From positions 1-39,974 of the forward strand of contig JAUIDR010000029.1 of assembly GCA_030428565.1 (NCBI GenBank): 39,974 nt of DNA, given 5' to 3'. The notes beneath the pieces were generated by a model. The model was not told the DNA's origin. It saw nothing but the letters and a program-made list of their open reading frames with translations, and ran no database searches. Position 1 is the stretch's first letter, and each line of letters starts with the position of its first letter. Positions 8,881-16,623 of this stretch are shown one piece after another. A program made the position numbers and the translations under genes. This DNA comes from Alphaproteobacteria bacterium. Lineage in GTDB: Bacteria; Pseudomonadota; Alphaproteobacteria; UBA7985; JAUIBT01.

Positions 8881-9034
8881 CTTCTGGGGCCCATCTTCTG
8901 GGGCCCATCTTCTGGGGCCCGTCTTCTGGGGCCCATCTTCTGGGGCCCGTCTTCTGGGGCCCGTCTTCTGGGGCCCATCTTCTGGGGCCCGTCTTCTGGG
9001 GCCCGTCTTCTGGGGCCCGTCTTCTAAGCCCCGT
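8881..9034. repeat. 14-bp tandem repeat array at the uvrC stop codon
   Basis: Ten consecutive copies of CTTCTGGGGCCCRT fill 8881-9020. They differ only at position 13 (A or G). A degenerate copy (9021-9034) overlaps the last codons and stop of uvrC, and another partial copy precedes 8881. Each unit carries the self-complementary core GGGCCC. The period is not a multiple of three. The array starts exactly where uvrC ends, so it forms the 3' untranslated part of that transcript. Confidence 0.95.
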
Positions 9035-11132
9035 GGAAATGATCATAGATAAGCTGTGCGGTCTTGGCATTGATGCCCTCGACCGCCAGCAAATCATCGA
9101 CCGAGGCCCGGCCCACCGAACGTGCCGAGCCAAAATGTGTCAACAGCGCTTTCTTGCGCGCGGGTCCGATGCCTGCGATTTCGTCCAGCGGCGACTTGAT
9201 AAGGGCCTTCGCCCGCTTGGCGCGGTGGGTGCCGATGGCGAAGCGGTGCGCTTCGTCACGCAGTCGCTGGATATAGAACAGCACCGGGTCGTTGGGCGGC
9301 AATTGAAAGGGTTCGCGATCCGGCAGATAGATATCCTCTCGCCCGGCATTTCGATCCGGTCCCTTGGCGATGCCGACCAGCGGCACGTCCTCGATGCCGA
9401 GTTCCGCCGCCACCTCCAGCGCCACGTTGAGCTGCCCGCGTCCGCCGTCGATCAACACCAGATCGGGCCACGAGCCCTGCTCGCGGTCCGGGTCTTCTTT
9501 CAAAGCGCGCGAAAAGCGGCGCGTCAGCACCTCGCGCATCATGCCAAAATCATCACCGCCGGCAATTTGCGAGCGGATGTTGAACTTGCGGTAGGCATTC
9601 TTGATGAAGCCATCGGGCCCGGCAACGATCATACCGCCGATGGCATTTGTGCCTTGGATGTGCGAGTTGTCGTAGACCTCGATACGCTGGGGCGGCTCGT
9701 CCAGCCCAAACAGATCGGCCAGCCCGCGCAAGAGTTTGCCCTGGGTCGAGCTTTCGGCTTGGCGGCGTTCCAGCGCTTGGCGGGCGTTGAGGGACGCATT
9801 CTCGACCAGCTTTTTCTTTTCTCCCCGCTGGGGCACGGCCAATTCGACTCTGCGGTCAGCCTTGGCGTTCAACGCCGCGCTCAACAGCTCAGCCTCGTCG
9901 GGGGTGTGCGAGCACAAAATCAGCGGCGGCACCGGTTTATCGTCATAGAATTGCGCCAGGAAGCTCGCCAGTACGTGTTCTAAAGTCTCGCCCTTGGTAT
10001 TGGCCGGGAAGTAGGACTTGTTGCCGTAGTTGCGCGCGCCACGGAAGAAAAAGACCTGCACACAGGTCAAGCCGCCCGCTTGGTAAGCCGCCACAACATC
10101 AGCATCTTCAAGAACGCCTAAGACATTGATATCTTGGCTCATCTGTATGGCCGACATAGCGCGAATGCGGTCGCGCAGTTTGGCCGCGCGCTCGAATTCC
10201 ATGGCTTCGGCGGCGGCCTGCATCTGCTCCGCCAAGGCCTCTTGCACGCGCCGCGAACGCCCCCACAAGAAGGCTTTGGCCTCGTCGATCAGGGCGCCGT
10301 AGTCTTCGGCGGAAATTTTGCCGACGCAAGGCGCAGAGCAGCGCTTGATTTGATATAGCAAACAAGGCCGCTCGCGCTGGTTAAAGACCGCGTCCGAGCA
10401 GGTGCGCAGCAAGAAAGCCTTCTCCAGCGCCGTCAGCGTGCGATGCACCAAGCCCGCCGAGGCGAAGGGGCCGAAATAATCACCCGCCTGTTTGTGCGCG
10501 CCGCGGTGCTTACGCATCTGAGGATAGTCGGTGTCGCCGGTAATGTGGATGTAGGGAAAGCTCTTGTCGTCGCGCAGCAGCACGTTGAAGCGCGGCATGA
10601 AGCGCTTGATCAGATTGCTCTCCAACAGCAGGGCCTCGACCTCAGTGTTGGTGACGATGATCTCCATGCTGTGGGTCTCAGAGACCATGCGCACCAGGCG
10701 ATGCGGCAGCCGATCAAGCTGGGTGTAGGAAGTGACCCGCTTTTTCAAGCTCTTGGCCTTGCCGACATAGATCGGATCGCCGCGCCGGTCGATGAATCGG
10801 TAGACACCTGGCTTGAACGGCATGGTCGCCAGATTAGCCTGCAAGACCTTCAGGCCGCGCGCAATATTGCTGTCGCGATCCAAGGATTGCAGCCCGGCAA
10901 AGGCGCCCTCTTGGCCCGCCTCTGATGCCGCCTCATCCGCGCTGGCCGAATAGGCCTCGCTTGGTTCGCGTAAGGACAGGCTCTCCTGTGCAGGCATGGC
11001 CGCGCGCTTGCCGCCACCCGAAGCATCGCGCTCGCGGCGCGCTTTGGGTTTGCGGGCGCGTTTGGCGGTAGGGCTGGCCTCTGCCTGCCCGTCCGCCTCG
11101 CCTGTCACTGATGTGTGGTCGCCGGATTGCAT
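9024..11132 (-). CDS. uvrC: Excinuclease ABC subunit C with long N-terminal extension
   Basis: UvrC makes both incisions in nucleotide excision repair after UvrA/UvrB damage loading. Domains in order: GIY-YIG nuclease (GVY at 109-111, IYVGKA at 121-126); a Cys-containing segment (CSDAVFNQRERPCLLYQIKRC...C) typical of the family; a UVR/UvrB-binding region near 290; the RNase H-like C-terminal nuclease; and helix-hairpin-helix DNA binding at the end (IAGIGPARKKALL). At 702 residues it is about 90 longer than usual. The excess is a low-complexity, Lys/Arg/Ala/Ser-rich N-terminal tail (for example AKRARKPKARRE) of unknown role; an internal start would remove part of it. It lies 80 bp downstream of the crotonase gene. 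Its stop abuts a 14-bp repeat array. Confidence 0.95.
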   Translation of the reverse strand: MQSGDHTSVTGEADGQAEASPTAKRARKPKARRERDASGGGKRAAMPAQESLSLREPSEAYSASADEAASEAGQEGAFAGLQSLDRDSNIARGLKVLQANLATMPFKPGVYRFIDRRGDPIYVGKAKSLKKRVTSYTQLDRLPHRLVRMVSETHSMEIIVTNTEVEALLLESNLIKRFMPRFNVLLRDDKSFPYIHITGDTDYPQMRKHRGAHKQAGDYFGPFASAGLVHRTLTALEKAFLLRTCSDAVFNQRERPCLLYQIKRCSAPCVGKISAEDYGALIDEAKAFLWGRSRRVQEALAEQMQAAAEAMEFERAAKLRDRIRAMSAIQMSQDINVLGVLEDADVVAAYQAGGLTCVQVFFFRGARNYGNKSYFPANTKGETLEHVLASFLAQFYDDKPVPPLILCSHTPDEAELLSAALNAKADRRVELAVPQRGEKKKLVENASLNARQALERRQAESSTQGKLLRGLADLFGLDEPPQRIEVYDNSHIQGTNAIGGMIVAGPDGFIKNAYRKFNIRSQIAGGDDFGMMREVLTRRFSRALKEDPDREQGSWPDLVLIDGGRGQLNVALEVAAELGIEDVPLVGIAKGPDRNAGREDIYLPDREPFQLPPNDPVLFYIQRLRDEAHRFAIGTHRAKRAKALIKSPLDEIAGIGPARKKALLTHFGSARSVGRASVDDLLAVEGINAKTAQLIYDHFHGA

Positions 11133-11212
11133 GCCTCAAACATAGTCAGGCCGTGCCTTGGCGCAAGCCTCACGTAACGGCGCGCTGGCGCAGTCGGTTC
11201 AGCCGCGGTCGG

Positions 11213-11998
11213 CTAGCGGTCTTGCCACTCAGGATGGCGCTTGTCGATGAAGGCCGCGATGCCTTCTTGGGCATCCAAGAAGCCCATATTCTCGACCATG
11301 ACTCGCGCCGTGTGGTCGTAGGCGTCCGCCAGGCCCATTTCGACCTGCTGATAAAAGGCCTCTTTGCCGGTCTTGAGCACCAGCCCCGACTTGCTAGCGA
11401 CGGTCTCCGCTAGCCTTTGCGTGGCAGTCTCCAGCGCTTCGCCCTCGTGGTGAGCGTTGATTAGACCTACCCGCACAGCCTCGTCAGCGTCGATCATCTC
11501 ACCGGTCAGCAGCATCTTCATGGCTTGCTTGGGATGCACAGCGCGCGACAGCGCCACCATAGGCGTTGAGCAAAACAGGCCGATATTGACGCCGGGCGTG
11601 CCAAAGCGCGCGCTGCTGTCCGACAGCGCCAGATCGCAGGTCGCGACCAGTTGGCAGCCAGCTGCCGTGGCGATGCCGTGAACCTTGGCGATAACTGGTT
11701 GCCGCAGGCCAACAACCGCTTTCATCAACCGCGAGCAGGTCGAAAAGGTCTGCTCACGGAACTCGACGCCGGGGTTGGCCTTCAGCTCTTTCAGATCATG
11801 ACCGGCGCAATAGCCACGGCCCGAGCCTTCGATGACCACGCATTTGATGGCGGTATCGCTATCAAGGCGCGCAAATTCTTCCAACAATCGCTCCATCATA
11901 GCCAGCGACAGCGCATTGTAGGCGCCCGGACGGTTGAGCGTCAGGCGGGCGACGGCGCCTTCGTCGCGACGCAACAAAATGTCGGAATTCTCGGTCAT
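11213..11998 (-). CDS. ECHDC3-like crotonase-family protein
   Basis: A 261-residue enoyl-CoA hydratase/isomerase superfamily member. The oxyanion-hole segments are present (GYCAGHDLKEL and ATAAGCQL). However, the two catalytic glutamates of true enoyl-CoA hydratases are absent: the GCQLVATCD motif has Gln where the hydratase has Glu, and FGTPGVNIG has Gly at the second position. The segment GVNIGLFCSTP matches the ECHDC3 subgroup as I know it. Standard crotonyl-CoA hydration is therefore unlikely, and the actual reaction is unknown. It is the fifth gene of a minus-strand operon (24 bp after the HAD gene, 80 bp before uvrC). Confidence 0.85.
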   Translation of the reverse strand: MTENSDILLRRDEGAVARLTLNRPGAYNALSLAMMERLLEEFARLDSDTAIKCVVIEGSGRGYCAGHDLKELKANPGVEFREQTFSTCSRLMKAVVGLRQPVIAKVHGIATAAGCQLVATCDLALSDSSARFGTPGVNIGLFCSTPMVALSRAVHPKQAMKMLLTGEMIDADEAVRVGLINAHHEGEALETATQRLAETVASKSGLVLKTGKEAFYQQVEMGLADAYDHTARVMVENMGFLDAQEGIAAFIDKRHPEWQDR

Positions 11999-12022
11999 GG
12001 GGTCTCCTGGGGCTGATGGCTG

Positions 12023-12880
12023 CTAGAGGCGGAACAGGGGCGAAACGTAGGTAGGCGTGACTTCATGCTTATCAAACTCGCCTTGCAAATCAATGTCACG
12101 CGCGCGCGCACCGGGTCCAAACCCGAAGCGGGTCGCTAGAACGCCCCCCTCAATGAGGCAGGTAGCAAAGCCCGCTTGGCTCCCGCCGCGAACGTCAGTC
12201 TCCACCAGATCGCCGATAGCCAACACGCGCGAGCTCTCTTGGCTACCCGTCTTGGCAAGCACCGACTGATAGACCGCGTCGTGTGGTTTGCCGAAATAGA
12301 TCGAACGCCCGCCAAATTCTTGCTCATAGAGTTGCGCGACCAAGCCTGCGCAGATGCGAAGCGTATTGCCCACCCGGACCCAAAGATCGGGGTTAACGCA
12401 GACCAAAGGCAGCCCCCGCTTGGCCATCGTGGCCAAGCGTTCGTGATAGCCGTCAAGGTTTGGCGTCTCCATCGGCACGCCGACGACCAGCGCGAAATCG
12501 GCTTCTTGCGGATCATTGGTCCAGGCCATGTCCAGCCCGTCGTACATTTCCTTAGCGCCGCCTGCGGGCTCGAAGACAAAGCCGCATTTCCACGAGGCTG
12601 GGTTGCGTTTGAGAAAATGCCAGCCTTCTTCGCCCGAGGTATGGACGTTTTGAGCCGGGCCCTCATCAAGCCCTCGATCCACCAACTGCCGCTTGACGAT
12701 CTGGGTTCGACGCGGCGCATTCGACAAGAACATATGCAGCTTGCCTGCGCGCTGAATGGCGTCGATCAACGCCTTAGCTTCGGGCAGAATCTGGCCGCCG
12801 TGGTGCATGACGCCCCACAGGTCAATTACGAAGGTATCATAGTCGGCCAGGATATCGCCGAGGCCATCAATTCGGTACAT
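12023..12880 (-). CDS. TIGR01459 family HAD-IIA hydrolase
   Basis: A 285-residue cytoplasmic phosphatase-like protein of the HAD superfamily, subfamily IIA. Motif I is VIDLWGVMHHG with the nucleophile Asp20; the TrpGly after it is typical of TIGR01459 in place of the usual DxDG. Motif II is MFLSNAPRR, with Ser as expected. The C-terminal HAD core includes FGKPHDAVYQ, which supplies the motif III Lys, and AIGDLVETDVRGG as the acidic motif IV. Substrate unknown. The start lies three bases beyond the pyrD stop, so it is translationally linked to pyrD. Confidence 0.88.
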   Translation of the reverse strand: MYRIDGLGDILADYDTFVIDLWGVMHHGGQILPEAKALIDAIQRAGKLHMFLSNAPRRTQIVKRQLVDRGLDEGPAQNVHTSGEEGWHFLKRNPASWKCGFVFEPAGGAKEMYDGLDMAWTNDPQEADFALVVGVPMETPNLDGYHERLATMAKRGLPLVCVNPDLWVRVGNTLRICAGLVAQLYEQEFGGRSIYFGKPHDAVYQSVLAKTGSQESSRVLAIGDLVETDVRGGSQAGFATCLIEGGVLATRFGFGPGARARDIDLQGEFDKHEVTPTYVSPLFRL

Positions 12881-12883
12881 GGG

Positions 12884-13921
12884 TTAGACCTCCTGGCCTA
12901 TGGCTTCGCTGATTTGGGTCAAGCCATCGCGCTCCATAAGCGCGAGCAAGCCGCTTAGTATCGTTGGGACAAGGCGCGGGCCCTGATAGGTCAGCGCCGT
13001 ATAAACTTGCAGCAAGCTGGCTCCAGCCTTGATCTTGACATAGGCGCTGGCCGCGTCGTGAATGCCGCCGACGCCGATCAATGGCACTTGGCCTCTGGTG
13101 AGCCGCGCCACCTGCCTCAAGACCTCGGTCGAGCGCTCGAACAGTGGCAAGCCTGACAGCCCGCCCGCTTCGGATTTCGCCGCACCACTGAGGCTAGCTG
13201 GGCGCGCCAGCGTTGTGTTGGAGACGATCAGGCCGTCCAGCCCCAAGCCTAGGGCCAAGTCGGCGACCGCTTCCAGGTCTTCAGGCTCCAGATCGGGTGC
13301 GATCTTGACCAACAGCGGCGGACGAGTGGCAAGCGCATCGCGGGCTTCCTGGCAGGCGACGATCAGCGGGCGCAAGCGGTCTTGGCGCTGTTCGGCGCGC
13401 AGACCCGGCGTATTAGGAGAGGAGACATTTGCCACCAAATAGGCAGCATGGGGGCCAAGCTCCCGGATGCCCGCGCAATAATCCGGCGCGGCTTCTTCGG
13501 TCCACTTGTTTTTGCCCAGGTTGATGCCCAAGACGCCCTGCGCTGGCTTTGCCCGCAGGCGGTCGCGTGCGCCGTCTAACCCCTTGGAATTAAAGCCATA
13601 GCGATTGATGACCGCTTGATCGGCCCGCAATCGAAAGACGCGCGGCTTGGGATTGCCGGGCTGCGGTTCGGGCGTAATTGAGCCGACTTCTACGAAGCCG
13701 AACCCCAAGCCGAACAGCGCATTATAGGCTTCGACGTGCTTATCAAAGCCCGCTGCCATGCCCAGCGGATTGGGGAAGTCCAGCCCCCAAAGCTGGCTCG
13801 ACAACCGTGGATCCACCACGGGTGCAGCAAAGCCGGTCTGCAGAGCCCGCGGCAGATGGCGCAGCGCCCATATAGCGGCCTGATGCGCCGGCTCAGGTGG
13901 CAGAAGTTGCAGCGGGTTCAC
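12884..13921 (-). CDS. pyrD: Dihydroorotate dehydrogenase (quinone), class 2
   Basis: This membrane-associated flavoenzyme oxidises dihydroorotate to orotate with ubiquinone in pyrimidine synthesis. The 345-residue length and the N-terminal helical extension before the barrel mark class 2. Visible motifs are GMAAGFDKH (FMN site), GSITPEPQPGNPKPR, the NRYGFNSKG loop, and NVSSPNTPGLR, which holds the catalytic Ser of class 2 enzymes (class 1 has Cys). The C-terminal GVGGIHDAASAYVKI phosphate-binding segment is intact. Its start overlaps the DUF952 stop by four bases. It is followed after three bases by the HAD gene. Confidence 0.96.
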   Translation of the reverse strand: MNPLQLLPPEPAHQAAIWALRHLPRALQTGFAAPVVDPRLSSQLWGLDFPNPLGMAAGFDKHVEAYNALFGLGFGFVEVGSITPEPQPGNPKPRVFRLRADQAVINRYGFNSKGLDGARDRLRAKPAQGVLGINLGKNKWTEEAAPDYCAGIRELGPHAAYLVANVSSPNTPGLRAEQRQDRLRPLIVACQEARDALATRPPLLVKIAPDLEPEDLEAVADLALGLGLDGLIVSNTTLARPASLSGAAKSEAGGLSGLPLFERSTEVLRQVARLTRGQVPLIGVGGIHDAASAYVKIKAGASLLQVYTALTYQGPRLVPTILSGLLALMERDGLTQISEAIGQEV

Positions 13922-14283
13922 GACAGCTCCGGAAAGACATGCAAGCCGTCCTCACCGAGCGGAAGCGGCCAGCTCCGCAAGACCTGTGAGACCTGTAGCG
14001 GCGCGTAAAGGTGCGGAAATGCCGGACCGTCGGGGCTGTTTTTCTCCCAGACCAGCGCGTCACCCAGCGCCGCACATGATACTTGGATCAGAATCAAATC
14101 TCGCTGACCGGCGCGGTGCTTTGCCGCCGATCCTTTGACTTGCTCGGCGCTGGAAAAATGGATGAAGCCATCGCGCTTGTCATCGGGTGAGCCGTGATAG
14201 AGGCCACCGCTGTCTGCGCTCTGGGCCGCTTGCCAATCGGCAGCGTGCGCCATGTGATAAATTCGGTCGGGAAAGCTGGTCAT
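13918..14283 (-). CDS. DUF952 family protein
   Basis: A 121-residue protein matching DUF952, a small alpha/beta family without an established function. Family features include IYHMAHAADW at the N-terminus, the DGFIHFSSAEQV segment near residue 40, and the C-terminal FPHLYAPL followed by a Trp-containing tail. There are no signal or membrane segments. The ATG is preceded by AAGGGA. It overlaps pyrD by four bases (ATGA-type coupling). DUF952 next to pyrD is recurrent in alphaproteobacteria as I recall, but no functional link is known to me. Confidence 0.9.
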   Translation of the reverse strand: MTSFPDRIYHMAHAADWQAAQSADSGGLYHGSPDDKRDGFIHFSSAEQVKGSAAKHRAGQRDLILIQVSCAALGDALVWEKNSPDGPAFPHLYAPLQVSQVLRSWPLPLGEDGLHVFPELS

Positions 14284-14292
14284 TCCCTTGCT

Positions 14293-15402
14293 CTAACGCG
14301 TACAAATGTAGGTGTCTAGGCAGTTTGTTGAGCAGCGATTTGGGTTGTGTGCTTTGGAACGAAGGCTTTGACCGCCCCCCTGGCAACGACTTAAGCAGCG
14401 TTGGCGCTGGGCGTAACAACCCGGGTCGCGATCAACCACCTCAGAGAACAAAATCGAGCGTGCCGAAAGATCTTGAACTTTGGTAGCTTGCCCCTTGGTA
14501 ACTTGACCCGTGGTCGCCTGCCCAGCTTGGGGCTGAGCTTGCAAGGCGGCCGTACCCTGTTGCGTCGGCGAGCGCGTGGAATCGGGCGCGGTGCTGGCCA
14601 CAGAATTTGTGGGGGCTCCCGAGCCCGTGTCGGCCGAAGAAGCGGCATTCGGCAAAATCGACGGCTGGCCCTGCGGACGAATAGCGAAGCGGCCCACCGT
14701 GCCATCTTTGGCAACGGGATCGCCGCTACGGCCAAAGCGTGGGGCCTGGTATGCGGGGGCCTGGTATGCGGGGGCCTGGTATGCGGGGGCCTGGTATGCG
14801 GGGGCCTGGTATGCGGGGGCCAGCGAGGGACGGCGCGGCGCAAAGGGCGTCGAACGTTGCGCCCATACAGACGGCGCGCTGCCCATGCCCAAGACACTGT
14901 CACCGCTGCGCCGAGCGAGCCGCACTTGCCCCTTTTGAAGTGCGCTGCGCAGACTGAGCCCATAGCGGCGCACCAAGCGGTTCGGGTCTCCGTCGAGCAA
15001 ACGCGCCAGACCGCTGCGCCCGCTGCGGTCAGTCACCCGCAACAATCCAGACGGCGCCCGCGCGACCTCATAGCAATAGCGCTGCCGGTCTTGCAGACAC
15101 AGACGATTGCCCAGAACCCCCCAGCGTTGATAGCTCAAATAGCCCGATGATTCTTGGTAGGCCGATCCGCTGGGCAGCAGATAGAGCTGGCGCCCCCCCT
15201 GCACAACCAGTGTTCGACGCACCAATAAGCTGGCGATCATGCGCCCGTCCAAGGGTTGCCAAGCCATGGCCGCACGCTGGCTCCACGACGGCAAGCTAGG
15301 CAGGCTCACAAGCGCGACGACGAGGCTGATGAGGCATGCGAGACTAGGAGCCCGCAGGCGCAGGCTCGGCACGTGGACCAGTTTGAAAGGTGGCAGCGAC
15401 AA
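14293..15402 (-). CDS. Secreted/anchored Cys-rich protein with APAYQ repeats
   Basis: A 369-residue protein. A hydrophobic stretch (about residues 20-40) acts as signal peptide or anchor. Next comes a small domain of about 100 residues with paired Cys around residue 105 (LCLQDRQRYCYEV), loosely reminiscent of DUF995-like secreted domains. After that come five tandem copies of the pentapeptide APAYQ, a Thr/Gln/Ala-rich low-complexity linker, and a C-terminal 45-residue segment with six Cys (including RCLSRC and CSTNC) that could form disulfides in the periplasm. The listed start is TTG without a strong Shine-Dalgarno sequence, and a GTG 11 codons later is an alternative. It is the first gene of the DUF952-pyrD operon (9-bp gap). 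I assign no function. Confidence 0.75.
   Translation of the reverse strand: MSLPPFKLVHVPSLRLRAPSLACLISLVVALVSLPSLPSWSQRAAMAWQPLDGRMIASLLVRRTLVVQGGRQLYLLPSGSAYQESSGYLSYQRWGVLGNRLCLQDRQRYCYEVARAPSGLLRVTDRSGRSGLARLLDGDPNRLVRRYGLSLRSALQKGQVRLARRSGDSVLGMGSAPSVWAQRSTPFAPRRPSLAPAYQAPAYQAPAYQAPAYQAPAYQAPRFGRSGDPVAKDGTVGRFAIRPQGQPSILPNAASSADTGSGAPTNSVASTAPDSTRSPTQQGTAALQAQPQAGQATTGQVTKGQATKVQDLSARSILFSEVVDRDPGCYAQRQRCLSRCQGGGQSLRSKAHNPNRCSTNCLDTYICTR
14745..14819. repeat. 15-bp tandem repeat, 5 identical copies
   Basis: Five perfect copies of CCTGGTATGCGGGGG lie inside the Cys-rich protein gene and encode APAYQ on the minus strand. The perfect DNA-level identity, including third codon positions, points to recent slippage rather than selection on the peptide alone. 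Confidence 0.95.
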
Positions 15403-15827
15403 GAAACGAACCCAAAACGGTTAGCACTAGAGCGTCGGGCGCTGGTGTAGCAACAGTCCATCCGCTCTAGCTGACTGATATCTAACGCAAGTCCATGCTC
15501 ACTCGTGTTGCTACTCGTTCGTGTCTTGCGCTAGGCGCAGCATGGCGCAAGCCGCCTTGAGTGCAAGCCCTTCCGCTCAAAGGTTGTAATCAAGGTCAAA
15601 CGAAAGGGGGCGATCCGTTGGAAGACCAGCCCAAAGGGGTCATAGCGGCCTTGGCGCTGAGCCGAGCCCGCGCATGACGAGTGCAGAGTTCGTCTGGGCA
15701 CGCCCCGGTGCCGCGCCCGCTATAAAATAGTCAGGCCCACAATAATCAGGTCCAAAAAACCAGAACCAGAGCCGCGCTAAGATTAAAGCATCGCGAAAAT
15801 TAATGCAGCGCTAGCACCGAGACGCCA
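15403..15827. other. 425-bp intergenic region between fabI and the Cys-rich gene
   Basis: No gene is seen. It holds copy A of the dispersed repeat (15427-15537) and an AT-richer stretch (about 15720-15800) just beyond the fabI stop, where no clean hairpin-plus-U-tract terminator is visible. The promoter of the Cys-rich/pyrD operon should lie near 15420-15550, overlapping the repeat. Confidence 0.5.
15427..15537. repeat. Dispersed repeat, copy A (about 110 bp, with interleaved inverted repeats)
   Basis: This copy aligns with 19312-19422 at about 11 mismatches over the 102-bp core by eye. It contains three inverted pairs: CTAGAGCG (15427-15434) with CGCTCTAG (15463-15470); GTAGCAAC (15447-15454) with GTTGCTAC (15507-15514); and CTAACGCAAG (15482-15491) with CTTGCGCTAG (15525-15534, one wobble). 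The last two interleave (A-B-A'-B'), an arrangement that would form either a pseudoknot or two alternative folds. No reading frame spans it. Confidence 0.85.
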
Positions 15828-16619
15828 CTAGGCTTCTTCCTCATCCGGAATTCCCAGCGCCATAGCGTGAAAGCCGCCATCGACATAGTGGGTATTGCCG
15901 GTCACACCCGAAGACAGGTCCGAACAGAAATAAAGGCCCGCGTTGCCGACTTCCATCAACTCGGGATTGCGCTTCAGCGCCGCCTTGTGCGCGCTCTCCG
16001 AGTACAAGAAGCGACTGTTTGCAATCGCCGCGCCCGAGATGGTGCGCATGGTGCCCGCCGAAATCGCGTTGATGCGAATACCCTGCGGTCCCAGATCTGA
16101 GGCGAGGTACTTCAGCGAGGCTTCCAGAGCGGCTTTGGCGACGCCCATGACGTTATAGTTCGGCATGACCCGCTGCGAACCCAAGAAGGTCAGCGTCACC
16201 AACGAACCGCCATCGCTCATCATCGGCTGAGCCGCCTTAGCGACTTCGGTCAGCGAAAAGGCCGAAATCAGCAGGGCGTTCAAGAAATTCTCGCGCGAGG
16301 TATCCAGGTATTTGCCCTTCAACTCGTTGCGGTCGGCGAAGGCCAAGGAGTGAACGATGAAATCCAGCTTGGGCCAGGTCTTGGCCAATTCGCCGAAGGT
16401 GGCAGCAATCGCGCCGTCCTGGGCCACATCGCAGTTTAAAACCGGGCCACCGCCCAAGGATTCTGCCAGGGGCCGCATGCGCTTGCCGATGGCATCGTTT
16501 TGACAGGTAAAGGCGATCTCGGCGCCTTGATCGTAGAGCGCTTTGGCCACGCCATAGCCAATCGAGTGGCTGTTTGACATGCCCATAATCAGACCACGTT
16601 TGCCCGTCATCAATGCCAT
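15828..16619 (-). CDS. fabI: Enoyl-[acyl-carrier-protein] reductase (NADH)
   Basis: FabI reduces trans-2-enoyl-ACP, the last step of each fatty-acid elongation cycle. The product is 263 residues from the ATG at 16619; a longer frame starting inside fabB is unlikely. GAGGA from the end of fabB stands eight bases before this ATG. Visible are the N-terminal NADH-binding segment (GLIMGMSNSHSIGYGVAKAL), the DFIVHSLAF core and the YxxxxxxK catalytic pair (YNVMGVAK). The C-terminus reads THYVDGGFHAMAL. The gene starts four bases after the fabB stop. It belongs to the short-chain dehydrogenase fold. Confidence 0.96.
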   Translation of the reverse strand: MALMTGKRGLIMGMSNSHSIGYGVAKALYDQGAEIAFTCQNDAIGKRMRPLAESLGGGPVLNCDVAQDGAIAATFGELAKTWPKLDFIVHSLAFADRNELKGKYLDTSRENFLNALLISAFSLTEVAKAAQPMMSDGGSLVTLTFLGSQRVMPNYNVMGVAKAALEASLKYLASDLGPQGIRINAISAGTMRTISGAAIANSRFLYSESAHKAALKRNPELMEVGNAGLYFCSDLSSGVTGNTHYVDGGFHAMALGIPDEEEA

Positions 16620-16623
16620 GTAA

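Noticed and set aside
420-9034. CRISPR array as explanation of the repeats
   Set aside because: Repeats are directly adjacent with no unique spacers, and no cas genes are visible.
8820-9983. Long plus-strand frame starting in the 14-bp array and running through uvrC
   Set aside because: It is the antisense shadow of uvrC plus the repeat array. No family similarity; uvrC is unambiguous on the other strand.
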